Source of the DNA: JBHOQX01 sp042408595
Lineage (GTDB): Bacteria > Chloroflexota > Chloroflexia > Chloroflexales > Roseiflexaceae
DNA: 32,562 nucleotides
Reading direction: 5' to 3'
Assembly (NCBI GenBank): GCA_042408595.1
Contig: JBHOQX010000088.1
Coordinates: 1 to 32,562 of the forward strand
Part shown: one piece after another, positions 1 to 7,925 of the stretch
How positions within the stretch are numbered: position 1 is the first letter of the stretch
Layout: every line of letters starts with the position of its first letter
Notes under the pieces: generated by a model
Told to the model about the DNA's origin: nothing
What the model saw: the letters and a program-made list of their open reading frames with translations, nothing else
Databases searched by the model: none
Made by a program: the position numbers and the translations under genes

Positions 1-225
1 TACGCGGCGTACCCCGCGTTGCTCGAGCGCAAGGAGCTGCGCCACCCGCACCTCGGCCGGCTGGTCGTTCACCCGCTGGTGCTGCAGCCGAACAGCGTGG
101 CCGACCAGTATCTCGTTGTGTATGCTCCGCGGCTCGAGGCCGAGACGATGGCTACGCGCGCCCTGCACGCGCCCCATACGTGCGCCCCCACCAATCCGGC
201 GGTGACGCACGCGCACAGCGGCTGA
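1..225 (+). CDS. C-terminal end of an XRE-family regulator with MmyB-like ligand-binding domain (5' truncated by window)
   Basis: The frame is open from the first base and ends with TGA at 223-225, giving about 74 residues. The segment ELRHPHLGRLVVHPLVL followed by DQYLVVYAP matches the end of the MmyB-like domain, where a 'HP.VG.L.L....L.LP..PDQ.LVVY' pattern closes the PAS-like fold behind an N-terminal HTH_3 DNA-binding domain. The HTH part lies outside the window. Proteins of this type are cytoplasmic DNA-binding repressors or activators thought to bind a fatty-acid-like ligand. The last 20 residues are Pro/Ala/His-rich and look like an unstructured tail. The family call rests on a short pattern read by eye, so it is moderate only. 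Confidence 0.55.
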   Translation, partial: YAAYPALLERKELRHPHLGRLVVHPLVLQPNSVADQYLVVYAPRLEAETMATRALHAPHTCAPTNPAVTHAHSG

Positions 226-718
226 GGGGGCGGTGGGGGTGATCCGTCTCCGTGGGGAAGACGCAGCGTGTGCTGGTCGGGGGTTGGGCCGAGGGGCACC
301 AGCCGTGTCAGGGCTCGGTGCGCGCGGGGTTCGGCCGGCACCGCGCCTTTGGCACAGGCGCGCGCCAGCGCAACGGGGCACTGGCGCATCACCACAGACT
401 GCGTGTCGCAGTCTTGCGATCTGTTTCTGACGCGGCCGCAGCACCATAGGGCGGATGAGGCCGGTGATAGATGACGCATGCGGCGAGGGGTGCGGCCGAG
501 AGGTCGCACGCATTTAGCGGTGCTTTGCCCCGGAGCGCTGACGGCGGAGATCGACCGATGTCGCGGTTTGGTGTGTACAACTGGTCGTCGGGCCTGTCCC
601 AGTGCAGGAGCACCGTGACAGGCCCGGCGCCGAGCGCTGCGTTCCTGTGCCTACTCGAACGAGGCCAGCAGGTCATCCCCTTTGTGTGACGAGGTGTAGC
701 GGTGTTGCGCCTGCCGTG
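226..718. other. Convergent intergenic region without a recognisable gene
   Basis: This is the space between the plus-strand regulator end and the minus-strand secreted-protein end. Short open frames exist on both strands, but none has a ribosome binding site or a recognisable protein pattern. The only structure I see is the long-stem inverted repeat at 589-626. Both flanking genes end here, so a transcription stop in this space would be expected. Confidence 0.5.
589..626. repeat. Perfect 10-bp inverted repeat (hairpin) between convergent genes
   Basis: Arms CGGGCCTGTC (589-598) and GACAGGCCCG (617-626) are exact reverse complements around an 18-nt loop. The position between two converging genes suits a bidirectional terminator, but no T-tract follows on either strand. 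It could act as a factor-dependent stop or only as an mRNA 3' end stabiliser. Confidence 0.5.
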
Positions 719-1735
719 CTACTCCCTGGTGTAGGTCTGGCTTCCGAACGGCAGCAGTCGGAGCAGTCGCAGTTGCTGGACCTGCCCGTCCGACAGGATC
801 TGCCAGGCGTACTCGCCCGGTGTGGTGATGACAAAGGGTTCGTCCTGGACCTCGCCGGGCGTGCAGCTGTTTTCCAGCCTTCCGCGTCCGGTGGTGAAGC
901 GGGTGGTGAGCCGGCTGCCGCTCATGCTGAACTCGCCCTCCTGGTAGACCCATGCGCTCACCGTGCAGCCTTGCTCGTCCTGTTCCTGGACGTAACGGCC
1001 GTAGCTGAAGCGACCGTTGGCGCCAAAACGATACCACTCGCCTGGTGCCGTCGGGCGCGCCCACGCGCCGCTTGCCGGGTCGTAGAAGCCAGGCGACGAC
1101 ACCCCGCCCGTCCGCCACGCGCCGAGCAGTTGCTCGTCGATGCCGAGGAGCGCGAAGGTCTTGGCCTGTTCGCCCGTACCTAGCGTCAGTTCGGTGCGGC
1201 CCTCTTTGCCGATCGCCACGCGATAAGCGATGCGCGTGACAGCCGGCAGCTCCTCGGACACGCTCTCGCTCACGCTGCCGCAGATGATCCGCGTGCGGGT
1301 GCGGGAGAAGCGCGCCTGCAACTCCAGCTCGCTGTCGGTCGCGCGGGCGATGCCGGTCTGGTAGACCGAGACTTCCGAGACACAGGCGCCGTTCTGGATC
1401 TTCAGGGCGCCGGCGTAGGTGTAGGTGCCGTCCGCGCCGAAACGGTACAGCTCGCCCAGACCGTTCGGCGGCGACCAGGAGCCGGTGATCGGGTCGTAGA
1501 ACGAGATGGTGGTCAAACTCCCGGTGAACCATTGGCGTGCCAGGGGCGCGGGGAGCGCGCCACCCGGGGGAGGGGGTGGCGGCGTCGATGGCGCGCCACC
1601 GCCCTGCACGAGCGGGAGATATACCGTTGTGGCGCCCTGGGGTGCGGCGGGCTGGGCGTCCAACCGGGCCGCACCGACCATGCTGATGGCGACCAGAAGG
1701 AGAGCGCAGCAGCGGGTGATCGTGGAACTGTTCAT
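719..1735 (-). CDS. Secreted protein with two tandem copies of an uncharacterised ~120-residue domain
   Basis: The protein has 338 residues. ATG at 1733-1735 is preceded by AAGGAAG at good spacing, which selects this start over longer upstream frames. The first ~28 residues form a Sec signal peptide ending near LDAQPA. A VYLPLVQGG segment follows, a motif I associate with Chloroflexota exported proteins, and then a proline-rich linker. The rest is an internal duplication. Each half carries 'FYDP.(T/S)G.W..P...GE.YRFGA.G..(T/S)Y', a cysteine about 20 residues later, a 'V.VYQ.G' strand and a late cysteine. This suggests two beta-rich domains, each possibly with a disulphide. I do not recognise a function. 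It is probably co-transcribed with the upstream lipoprotein gene, 37 nt away on the same strand. Confidence 0.75.
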   Translation of the reverse strand: MNSSTITRCCALLLVAISMVGAARLDAQPAAPQGATTVYLPLVQGGGAPSTPPPPPPGGALPAPLARQWFTGSLTTISFYDPITGSWSPPNGLGELYRFGADGTYTYAGALKIQNGACVSEVSVYQTGIARATDSELELQARFSRTRTRIICGSVSESVSEELPAVTRIAYRVAIGKEGRTELTLGTGEQAKTFALLGIDEQLLGAWRTGGVSSPGFYDPASGAWARPTAPGEWYRFGANGRFSYGRYVQEQDEQGCTVSAWVYQEGEFSMSGSRLTTRFTTGRGRLENSCTPGEVQDEPFVITTPGEYAWQILSDGQVQQLRLLRLLPFGSQTYTRE

Positions 1736-1772
1736 GTGTGTCTTCCTTGTTGCGGGCGGCGTAAAGCACCGG

Positions 1773-2516
1773 CTACGGGTGCTCGGCGACGACACGGAAG
1801 CCGCCGTCGCCGGCGTTCCAATCGATGCCGATGACACCACCGTAATCAGCGCCGCCAGCCCCGTACGGCAGCAGGCGAACAAGCGGCCCGCGAGCCGGGT
1901 CGAGCGCCAGCAAGTAGCCCGCGGGCGCGCGGCGCCCGGCGAAGTCGAAGAGTGGCTGGTCGGCCCATCCCCCGTCACGGTCGATCCGGAGCAGCGTTTG
2001 GAGGCCGGCGTCCGAGCGTTGCACGATGACGATCTGCTCGGCGGCCACGGCGGTCGCGGCGTGCCGGGGATCATCGAACTGGACCTCGGGTGCGACGGCG
2101 GCCGGCCAGTAGAATACCGCGTCGGCCACGCCGTCGTGGTTCGCATCGCTGGCAAGGGCGAAGGCCCACCCCGGCCCCGGAGCGTCGGCCTCGACCGGGA
2201 TGACGGCCGTCGGCGGCACGCTGGTCGGGACAGCGACGGTCGCTGGGGGTGTGGGGGCCGCCAGCGTCGGTGCGGCGGTGGGTATTGGCACTACCAGCGT
2301 CGGTGCGACGGTGGGTGTTGGCACCACCAGCGTCGGTGCGGCGGTGGGTGTTGGCGCCGTGAGCGTCGGTGCGGCGGTGGATGCCAGCGTGGGTGCAACC
2401 GTCGGGGCGCTGGATGGCGTCGGCGTTGTGGCGCAGGCGCCCATAAGCAGCGCCAACGGCATGATCAGCGTGAGCGGGCGTGCCCGATAGCAGAAGCGTT
2501 GAACCGTGGAGATCAT
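1773..2516 (-). CDS. Lipoprotein with Thr/Pro-rich repeat stalk, unknown function
   Basis: The protein has 247 residues. A hydrophobic signal ends in the lipobox LMGAC, with Cys28 as the likely lipidated residue. Residues ~30-105 form a low-complexity stalk of A/V/P/T repeats built on an 11-residue unit, encoded by 33-nt direct repeats, which probably spans the cell wall or lifts the domain off the membrane. The C-terminal ~130 residues form a compact domain with SDANHDGVADAVFYW, a calcium-loop-like DxNxDGxxD motif of the kind seen in dockerin, FG-GAP and thrombospondin-3 repeats. No enzyme motif is visible. It lies just upstream of the duplicated secreted protein and is likely in one transcript with it. 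The start is chosen for a complete signal peptide; the ribosome binding site is weak. Confidence 0.75.
   Translation of the reverse strand: MISTVQRFCYRARPLTLIMPLALLMGACATTPTPSSAPTVAPTLASTAAPTLTAPTPTAAPTLVVPTPTVAPTLVVPIPTAAPTLAAPTPPATVAVPTSVPPTAVIPVEADAPGPGWAFALASDANHDGVADAVFYWPAAVAPEVQFDDPRHAATAVAAEQIVIVQRSDAGLQTLLRIDRDGGWADQPLFDFAGRRAPAGYLLALDPARGPLVRLLPYGAGGADYGGVIGIDWNAGDGGFRVVAEHP
2263..2385. repeat. 33-nt tandem repeat (3.7 units) inside the lipoprotein stalk
   Basis: Units start at 2263, 2296, 2329 and 2362, each opening with AGCGTCGGTGCG. The second and third differ from the first at a few bases and the fourth is partial. On the minus strand each unit encodes the 11 residues of the TP-rich stalk. 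Copy number is likely to vary between strains by slippage. Confidence 0.85.
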
Positions 2517-2729
2517 TGATTGTGCCTGTTCTATGAGTTGGCGCGCGCTGCAAACTGAGCGGCGTCAGTTAGAGATGGAGCAGTCCTGGCGATGTGTAAG
2601 GCTGAGCGGTGCGCCGCCTTCAGGCAGCGTCCGCGCACCGCCTGAGGCGGTACGACAGGCCGATCACTCGAGCCGCCTGGCCAACCGCTGCGCTTGCGGA
2701 AGAGGCAGGGCAGGCCGCAGTGGGCCTCC

Positions 2730-3281
2730 TCACGCGCCGTAGCGTGCCAGCAGGTCGGCCTCGACCCCCAGACGCCGTGCGAGGCGTGCCAGCACGCCAA
2801 ACAGCGGGTTCATCGCCGCAGTCGGGCCTACCAGTTTGATGTCGCTCATCTGTGTGAGCAGCGCCAGGTGCAAGATGTTTTTAGGTATCCCTGCCGCATT
2901 CGTCCGGCCATCCGCCGCAAGCCCGTAGCCCAGCCGCAGAGTCTGTTCAAAGCCAGCGTGACCGGGCCGCAGCTCAACGTAGATCCGGGCCGGCTCGGAG
3001 CCGTTGTTGTACCAGCGATGAACGGTTCCGGCTGGCACGATCTCGCTGGCGCCCTTGCGCAGCACCGCCTGCTGTTTGCCGATCTGCACGCCCAGCTCTC
3101 CGGCGATCACCGTGAAGCGCTCGGAGTAGGTGGTGTGAATGTGCAGGAAGTTGCCCCCACCCGGCGCTACCTCCATCTCCAGCAGGGTCAGCTCGCCGCT
3201 AGTCTCGGCTGCCGTCTTGAGGAACGTCACCCGATCACGCTGGACCGGGTTGTAGATCTCACGTGCGGCTACGGTTGTCAT
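2730..3281 (-). CDS. Cupin-domain protein
   Basis: The protein has 183 residues. ATG at 3279-3281 follows an AAGGAGGA ribosome binding site at ideal spacing, so the longer frame upstream is not used. The first cupin motif reads G-GGNFLHIHTTYSERFTVIAG, with two histidines and a glutamate as metal ligands. The second motif follows around PAGTVHRWYNNG, with the fourth ligand His. The fold is a single-domain beta-barrel metalloprotein like small quercetinase or isomerase-type cupins. The C-terminal ~60 residues look helical and end in RLARRLGVEADLLARY. The substrate cannot be told from sequence. It lies 166 nt downstream of the LuxR-type regulator on the same strand and may be co-transcribed or regulated by it. 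Confidence 0.8.
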   Translation of the reverse strand: MTTVAAREIYNPVQRDRVTFLKTAAETSGELTLLEMEVAPGGGNFLHIHTTYSERFTVIAGELGVQIGKQQAVLRKGASEIVPAGTVHRWYNNGSEPARIYVELRPGHAGFEQTLRLGYGLAADGRTNAAGIPKNILHLALLTQMSDIKLVGPTAAMNPLFGVLARLARRLGVEADLLARYGA

Positions 3282-3447
3282 TGGGTCCTCCTTGTGTACA
3301 GTTGCCACGAACACCAGGAGGATACCGCTGCAGCGTCGAATCGCCATGGCCCATACGGGCCATCGTACGGGCGCATGACCGGGCCATGGCGCTGGCGCGG
3401 CGGAGCCATGCGCCGGGCTGCACGCCTGGAGGTGCTGGTGCGGTGGG

Positions 3448-6201
3448 CTAGATCAGATCGAGTTCGCGTGCACGGGCGGCCGCCTCGGTGCGGGTTGCAA
3501 CACCCAGCTTGCTGAGGATATTGGCGACGTGCCGCTTCGCGGTGTGGGGGCTGATGATCAGGCGCTCGGCGATCACGCTGTTGCTGGCTCCGGCCGCCAT
3601 CAAGCGCAACACCTCGCGTTCGCGCTCGCTCAGTCGCTCCGGGCTGTCGCTCAGCGTGGCGCCGGCTTCTGGCGCCACCCCGGACGGCTCCAGGAGTTGG
3701 AGCACCCGCCGCGCGAAGGCGGGGTGCTGGCCGCGCTCGATCGCCAGCCGGAGCAGGGCGGCCGTGAACGGCCCTTCCCACAACAGCCGGCCGGGCGTGT
3801 CGGCCTCCTCGTAGTGAGCCAGGAGCGGCCTCAGCAACGCCAGCGCCTCGTCGGGGCGCCCGCGCTTCAGCACAGCGTAGGCCAGCAGCAGGTGGGCGTG
3901 ATTGAAAATCACCGCGAATGGCTGGCGCTCCTGGATCGCCGCCGCGGTGCGCAGCGCCCCCTCGGCATCGCGGTAGCGGCGCTCGGCGAGCGCGATCAGG
4001 CCGTCGAGCAGCGGCGGCACACTGGCGACGAGGGCCGGCGTGCCATAGGTCTGGCGCAGGTGGGCGATCTGGGCGGCGTGCTCGCGCACCTCCGCGTGGC
4101 GGCCCTGCAGCCAGCGCACCCGCGCCCGCCAGTAGAGGTAGGGGATACGCTGGATCACAACCGCCTGGGGGATGCGGTCGATCCAGACGAACAGCTGCTC
4201 CAGCGCGTCATCGGCGGCGGCCATATCGCCCCGGACTGCATGGCAGATGGGTGGAATGCCGCCGACCATGATCGCCTGCCATTCTTGAACGCCGAGCTCG
4301 GCGGCCTGGCGGTACAGCTCATCGCAGAGCCGGAGTGCAGCATCCCAGCGGCCCCGATCCCGATGGATGTAAATCTGCATGGTGATCTGATACAAGCGCA
4401 GGGGGCCGGCATCCTGCGTTACGTCGTGCTCGGCCAGCAGCCGCTCCAGCCGCTCGAAGCGCGGCAGTGCGCCGGGCAGCGGCATGAGCGGCCCCACCAT
4501 ATAGCGCTGCATTCCAAAGCACAGGCGCCGCCGACGCTGAGGGTCGTGCTCTGCCTCGATCAGCGCAAGCGCCTGGTCGAAGTCCGTTAGCACCACCTGC
4601 CACTCATCGCCCTGGAGCAGGTCGAGGCTACGGGCGGCGAGCAGCTGCACCTGCATCTCGGGCGCAAGCGGCAGGCTCAGGGCCTGGGCGGTATATTCCC
4701 GCGCCGTGGCCACGTCCCCGGTCTGGTTCGCGGCGAGGGCCAGCCGCGCGAGCGCCTCGGCACGGCCCGCCTGGTCGCCACGCTCTTCGAAGCCCAGCAG
4801 CGCGCGCTGCAGCAGGCCGCGGGCCGGCTCCAACTGGTACAACTCCCAGGCGCAGATACCGCCGAGAAGCAGGAGCTGCGGGTCACCTTCGCGCACCGGC
4901 GCTGGCAGCGCGCTGATGCAACGCTGGAGAAGGCCGAAGGCGCCGGCCTGCACGAGCGTCTCGCCGACCTGGCCGATCGTCTCGGCGGCCTCGTGCCAGA
5001 GCTCACCGGCGAGGAACAGGTGCATGCGGCGCAGCGGGTCGGGCTCGGCAGCGGCGGCGCGCCGGCAGAGCTGCGCCGGCCAGTCGGGCAACTCACGCCG
5101 CAGGCGGTCGTTCAGGAACTCGCGGAACAGGTCGTGGTAGCGGTAGACGGCCGGCGCTGGCCGCAGGCGCTCGGCGAGCGGCGCGGGATGACGGTCGGCG
5201 CTGGCAGGCTGGGCGTCGAGCTCGACGAGGAACAAGTTGCGCTGGTAGAGCGCATCAAGCACCGCTTGCGCGTCGGCGCGCCCGGTGACAGCACGGCACA
5301 GCGCCGGGGTCAGGTGCGGCAACACGGCGGTTTCGAGCAGGAACATGCGCACAAAGGGCTCCTGGCGGTTGAGCACCTCCTCGGCCAGAAACGCGAAGAG
5401 CGTGCGGTCGGTGTGGCGCAGCTCCTCAAACAGGGCGTTTCGGTCGCCAGGGGTGTGGCGCTGCACGAGGGAGTTAACGAACAGGCTGATGCCCGCCGCC
5501 CACCCCTCGGTCCGTTCAACCAGCGCGGCGATCTGGTCCGCCGGGAGCTCGAGCTGGCGTTCGGTGGCGAGCCAGCGGGCTGTCTCATCGGTGGTGAAGC
5601 GCAGGTCGCCCAGGTGGAGTTCGGCCACCTGGCGGCGCACGCGCAGGCGGGCCAGGCTGAGCGGCGGGTCGTGACGGGTTGTGGCCAAGAGCCGGAGCTG
5701 CGGCGGCAGGCGCTCGATCAGCTGATCGAGCGCGGCGAAGATCGCGGGGTCGCTCACCCAGTGGAGATCGTCGAGAATCAGCACCACGGGCGGGCCTGCG
5801 ACCAGTGGGAGCTCGTTGATCAGGTGCGTGGACCAGCGGCGCAGCTGCGCGGGCGCGCCGCCCTCGGGGAAGGGCAGGTGGGCCAGCCCGCCGCGCCGCA
5901 GGGCAGCCGTGACCGCTGTGAAGAAGCGGGCCGGGTCGTTGTCGTCCTCGTCCAGGCTGAGCCATGCGACGCCGAACGTCGTGTCGGCCGCCGCCTGCCG
6001 CGTTGCGGCCAGCCAATCGACGATCAGGGTGGTTTTACCGGCGCCAGCCGGCGCCGAGAGCAGCGTCAGCGGGCAGGTGGCGAGGGCCTGCTGCAGCACG
6101 GCGCAGAGTTGGTGACGGTGCAGCGTGTCGGAGCGGAGGGCGGGCGGCGCAAGTTTGGTGTGTGCGAACCAGTCGTCCGTCTGCAGCGAAGCGTGGCTCA
6201 T
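3448..6201 (-). CDS. LuxR-family transcriptional regulator with N-terminal NTPase (MalT-like, LAL type)
   Basis: The protein has 917 residues, the usual size of MalT/LAL regulators. The chosen ATG (6199-6201) has GGAG about 8 nt upstream; a longer frame to 6264 lacks this. Walker A is at residues ~50-58 (APAGAGKTT) and Walker B near ~130 (VVLILDDLHW). A long helical TPR-like sensor region fills the middle. The last ~60 residues are a LuxR/FixJ HTH with LSEREREVLRLMAAG and ISPHTAKRHVANILSKL. ATP binding with an inducer drives oligomerisation and DNA binding in this family. The gene is divergent from the peroxiredoxin gene, whose promoter sits in the shared 230-nt intergenic region, so peroxiredoxin/carbonic anhydrase control or autoregulation is plausible. 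The inducer is unknown. Confidence 0.9.
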   Translation of the reverse strand: MSHASLQTDDWFAHTKLAPPALRSDTLHRHQLCAVLQQALATCPLTLLSAPAGAGKTTLIVDWLAATRQAAADTTFGVAWLSLDEDDNDPARFFTAVTAALRRGGLAHLPFPEGGAPAQLRRWSTHLINELPLVAGPPVVLILDDLHWVSDPAIFAALDQLIERLPPQLRLLATTRHDPPLSLARLRVRRQVAELHLGDLRFTTDETARWLATERQLELPADQIAALVERTEGWAAGISLFVNSLVQRHTPGDRNALFEELRHTDRTLFAFLAEEVLNRQEPFVRMFLLETAVLPHLTPALCRAVTGRADAQAVLDALYQRNLFLVELDAQPASADRHPAPLAERLRPAPAVYRYHDLFREFLNDRLRRELPDWPAQLCRRAAAAEPDPLRRMHLFLAGELWHEAAETIGQVGETLVQAGAFGLLQRCISALPAPVREGDPQLLLLGGICAWELYQLEPARGLLQRALLGFEERGDQAGRAEALARLALAANQTGDVATAREYTAQALSLPLAPEMQVQLLAARSLDLLQGDEWQVVLTDFDQALALIEAEHDPQRRRRLCFGMQRYMVGPLMPLPGALPRFERLERLLAEHDVTQDAGPLRLYQITMQIYIHRDRGRWDAALRLCDELYRQAAELGVQEWQAIMVGGIPPICHAVRGDMAAADDALEQLFVWIDRIPQAVVIQRIPYLYWRARVRWLQGRHAEVREHAAQIAHLRQTYGTPALVASVPPLLDGLIALAERRYRDAEGALRTAAAIQERQPFAVIFNHAHLLLAYAVLKRGRPDEALALLRPLLAHYEEADTPGRLLWEGPFTAALLRLAIERGQHPAFARRVLQLLEPSGVAPEAGATLSDSPERLSEREREVLRLMAAGASNSVIAERLIISPHTAKRHVANILSKLGVATRTEAAARARELDLI

Positions 6202-6321
6202 GTGCAAACTCCAGGAGCGGCCGTGGAAGGCGGTCGCAGAGCCGAGGCCGCTGCGAGCGCGCACAAGCGGCTCCGCCTACTTGATAGTATAACGCAAGCC
6301 TGATCTTAGCTGTGTCAGAGC

Positions 6322-6350
6322 TTGACATCTGGGGTCGGCTATACTATACT
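6322..6350 (+). promoter_or_regulatory. Near-consensus sigma-70-type promoter for the peroxiredoxin gene
   Basis: TTGACA (6322-6327) and TATACT (6345-6350) are separated by exactly 17 nt. A second overlapping TATACT lies at 6340-6345 with a poor 12-nt spacer. The expected transcript start is near 6357, about 75 nt before the ATG. A minus-strand -10-like hexamer (TATACT, plus coordinates 6286-6291) may serve the divergent regulator gene but has no clear -35. Confidence 0.75.
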
Positions 6351-6431
6351 TTATATATCAATTTACTGAAATATCCATCTCGCCCGGATCACCAGCGCGG
6401 CCAGCAGGCCCTTGAAAAGGAGCACCCACCC

Positions 6432-7118
6432 ATGACCGCGAAGACGGAAGCGATCACCTCGCTCCAGCAGGAACTCGACGCCGTGGCGCGGCAGCTTGAG
6501 GCGGCGCTCCCGCCTGAAGCATCGCAGACCATCGACTGGGGCATCGCCCAGGTGATCGCCGCCGGGGTCAGCGCCCATGCGCTCGGCGTCGGCGCCCGGG
6601 CGCCGGATTTCACACTGCCGGCTGTGACCGGCGAACCGGTCGCGTTGTCGGCGGCGCTCGCGCGCGGGCCGGTGGTGCTGACCTTCTACCGCGGCGGCTG
6701 GTGCCCGTACTGCGACGTGCAGCTGCGCCAGTATCAGCGGGCCCTGCCCGAGTTCGCATCCTACGGCGCCACGTTGATCGCCGTCTCGCCGCAGACGCCC
6801 GACCACTCGGTGCAGACCGCAACGCAGAAGGCGTTGAGCTTTCCGGTCGTTAGCGACGTTGGTAACGTGGTCGCGCGCCAGTATGGCCTGGTCTACCGCG
6901 TCGAGCCGCGCGTGGTCGACACGCTGCGCGCGATCGGGATCGACCTCGCAGCCATCAACGGCGACGGGTCGGGCGAGCTGCCGCTGACCGCCACCTTTGT
7001 CATCGACCCGGCGGGCGTGGTGCGCTGGGCGACGGTCGACGCCGATTTCCGGCGCCGCCCCGATGCGGCCGAGATCGTCGCGGCCCTCGCCGCGTTGCCC
7101 ACCGGCGCCGTGCGGTAG
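6432..7118 (+). CDS. Peroxiredoxin-like protein (AhpC/TSA, thioredoxin fold)
   Basis: The protein has 228 residues. ATG at 6432 is preceded by AAAGGAG, whereas the longer frame from 6312 would overlap the promoter. Residues ~55-220 form the AhpC/TSA fold, with GARAPDFTLP opening it and FYRGGWCPYCDVQLRQY carrying Cys91 and Cys94. The CPYC arrangement marks the 'peroxiredoxin-like' group rather than classical 2-Cys AhpC. An LPLTATFVIDPAGVVRW strand closes the fold. An N-terminal ~50-residue helical extension resembles that seen in this group. The role is inferred to be cytoplasmic, thiol-dependent reduction of peroxides. The carbonic anhydrase gene starts 71 nt downstream on the same strand and probably shares the transcript. 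Confidence 0.88.
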   Translation: MTAKTEAITSLQQELDAVARQLEAALPPEASQTIDWGIAQVIAAGVSAHALGVGARAPDFTLPAVTGEPVALSAALARGPVVLTFYRGGWCPYCDVQLRQYQRALPEFASYGATLIAVSPQTPDHSVQTATQKALSFPVVSDVGNVVARQYGLVYRVEPRVVDTLRAIGIDLAAINGDGSGELPLTATFVIDPAGVVRWATVDADFRRRPDAAEIVAALAALPTGAVR

Positions 7119-7189
7119 CAGCGCGAGGCTGTGCGTCGAGAACAGGTACCTGGCCTCCGATACACGCCATCGTGCAGAAAGGAGCGAGC

Positions 7190-7690
7190 ATGTCCCGGTT
7201 CGACGAATTTCTGGCGGCCAACGCGTCCTACGCCCGAACGTTCGAAAAAGGCGACCGGCCGATGCCGCCGGCGCGCAAGGTCGCTGTGCTGACATGCATG
7301 GATGCGCGGCTGCACCCGGAGCAGTTTCTTGGCCTCGATATCGGCGACGCGCATGTGATCCGCAACGCCGGCGGGCGGGCCTCGGACGACGCACTGCGCT
7401 CGCTGGTGATCTCCGAGCGGCTGCTCGGCACCACCGAGATCGTGGTCATTCACCATACCGACTGCGGGATGCTCACCTTCTCCAACGCCGATCTGGCGGC
7501 AAAAATCCAGAGCGACCTGGGGGTTGAGGTGGGGGAGCGCGACTTCTTGCCGTTCACGAACCTGGAGCAGAGCGTGCGCGACGATGTCGCCATCCTGCGC
7601 GAGTCGCCACTGATCCCCAGGGACATCCCGATCAGCGGCGCGATCTACGATGTCCGCAACGGAACGCTCCAGGAAGTGGTGCGGGCCTGA
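7190..7690 (+). CDS. Beta-class carbonic anhydrase
   Basis: The protein has 166 residues. ATG at 7190 has AGAAAGGAG just upstream; an earlier start at 7172 would leave no ribosome binding site. Zinc ligands are Cys36 in TCMDAR, then His89 and Cys92 in IHHTDCGM, matching the C...HxxC pattern. Asp38 and Arg40 form the usual Asp-Arg dyad. The short length and the motif spacing match the Rv1284-like branch of the family. It interconverts CO2 and bicarbonate in the cytoplasm. Together with the peroxiredoxin upstream it may form a small stress or redox operon; this pairing is an inference from spacing only. Confidence 0.92.
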   Translation: MSRFDEFLAANASYARTFEKGDRPMPPARKVAVLTCMDARLHPEQFLGLDIGDAHVIRNAGGRASDDALRSLVISERLLGTTEIVVIHHTDCGMLTFSNADLAAKIQSDLGVEVGERDFLPFTNLEQSVRDDVAILRESPLIPRDIPISGAIYDVRNGTLQEVVRA

Positions 7691-7925
7691 CTGCCGCCGC
7701 GCGCGGTTGCCCGCACAGCGCGTTCATCACAGCACCTGAAGGCGGCACGACACCTCAGTACTTCCGGGGGACGCTAGAGCTCGCCGCTGTCTCCACAGGG
7801 CGCACAGGTGCGCTAGGCGATTGGCCCGCCACTGCTCGCCCTGGCCAGCGTTCGCGCCGCACGCAATGCCTTGCCCTACGGCGGCATCGCGCGGCTGCGG
7901 ACAGCCCCTTGCCAACGGTTTTGGT

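Noticed and set aside
2637..2651. ACCGCC-TGA-GGCGGT small palindrome downstream of the cupin gene
   Set aside because: The 6-bp stem is common by chance at this GC content and no T-tract follows on the minus strand.
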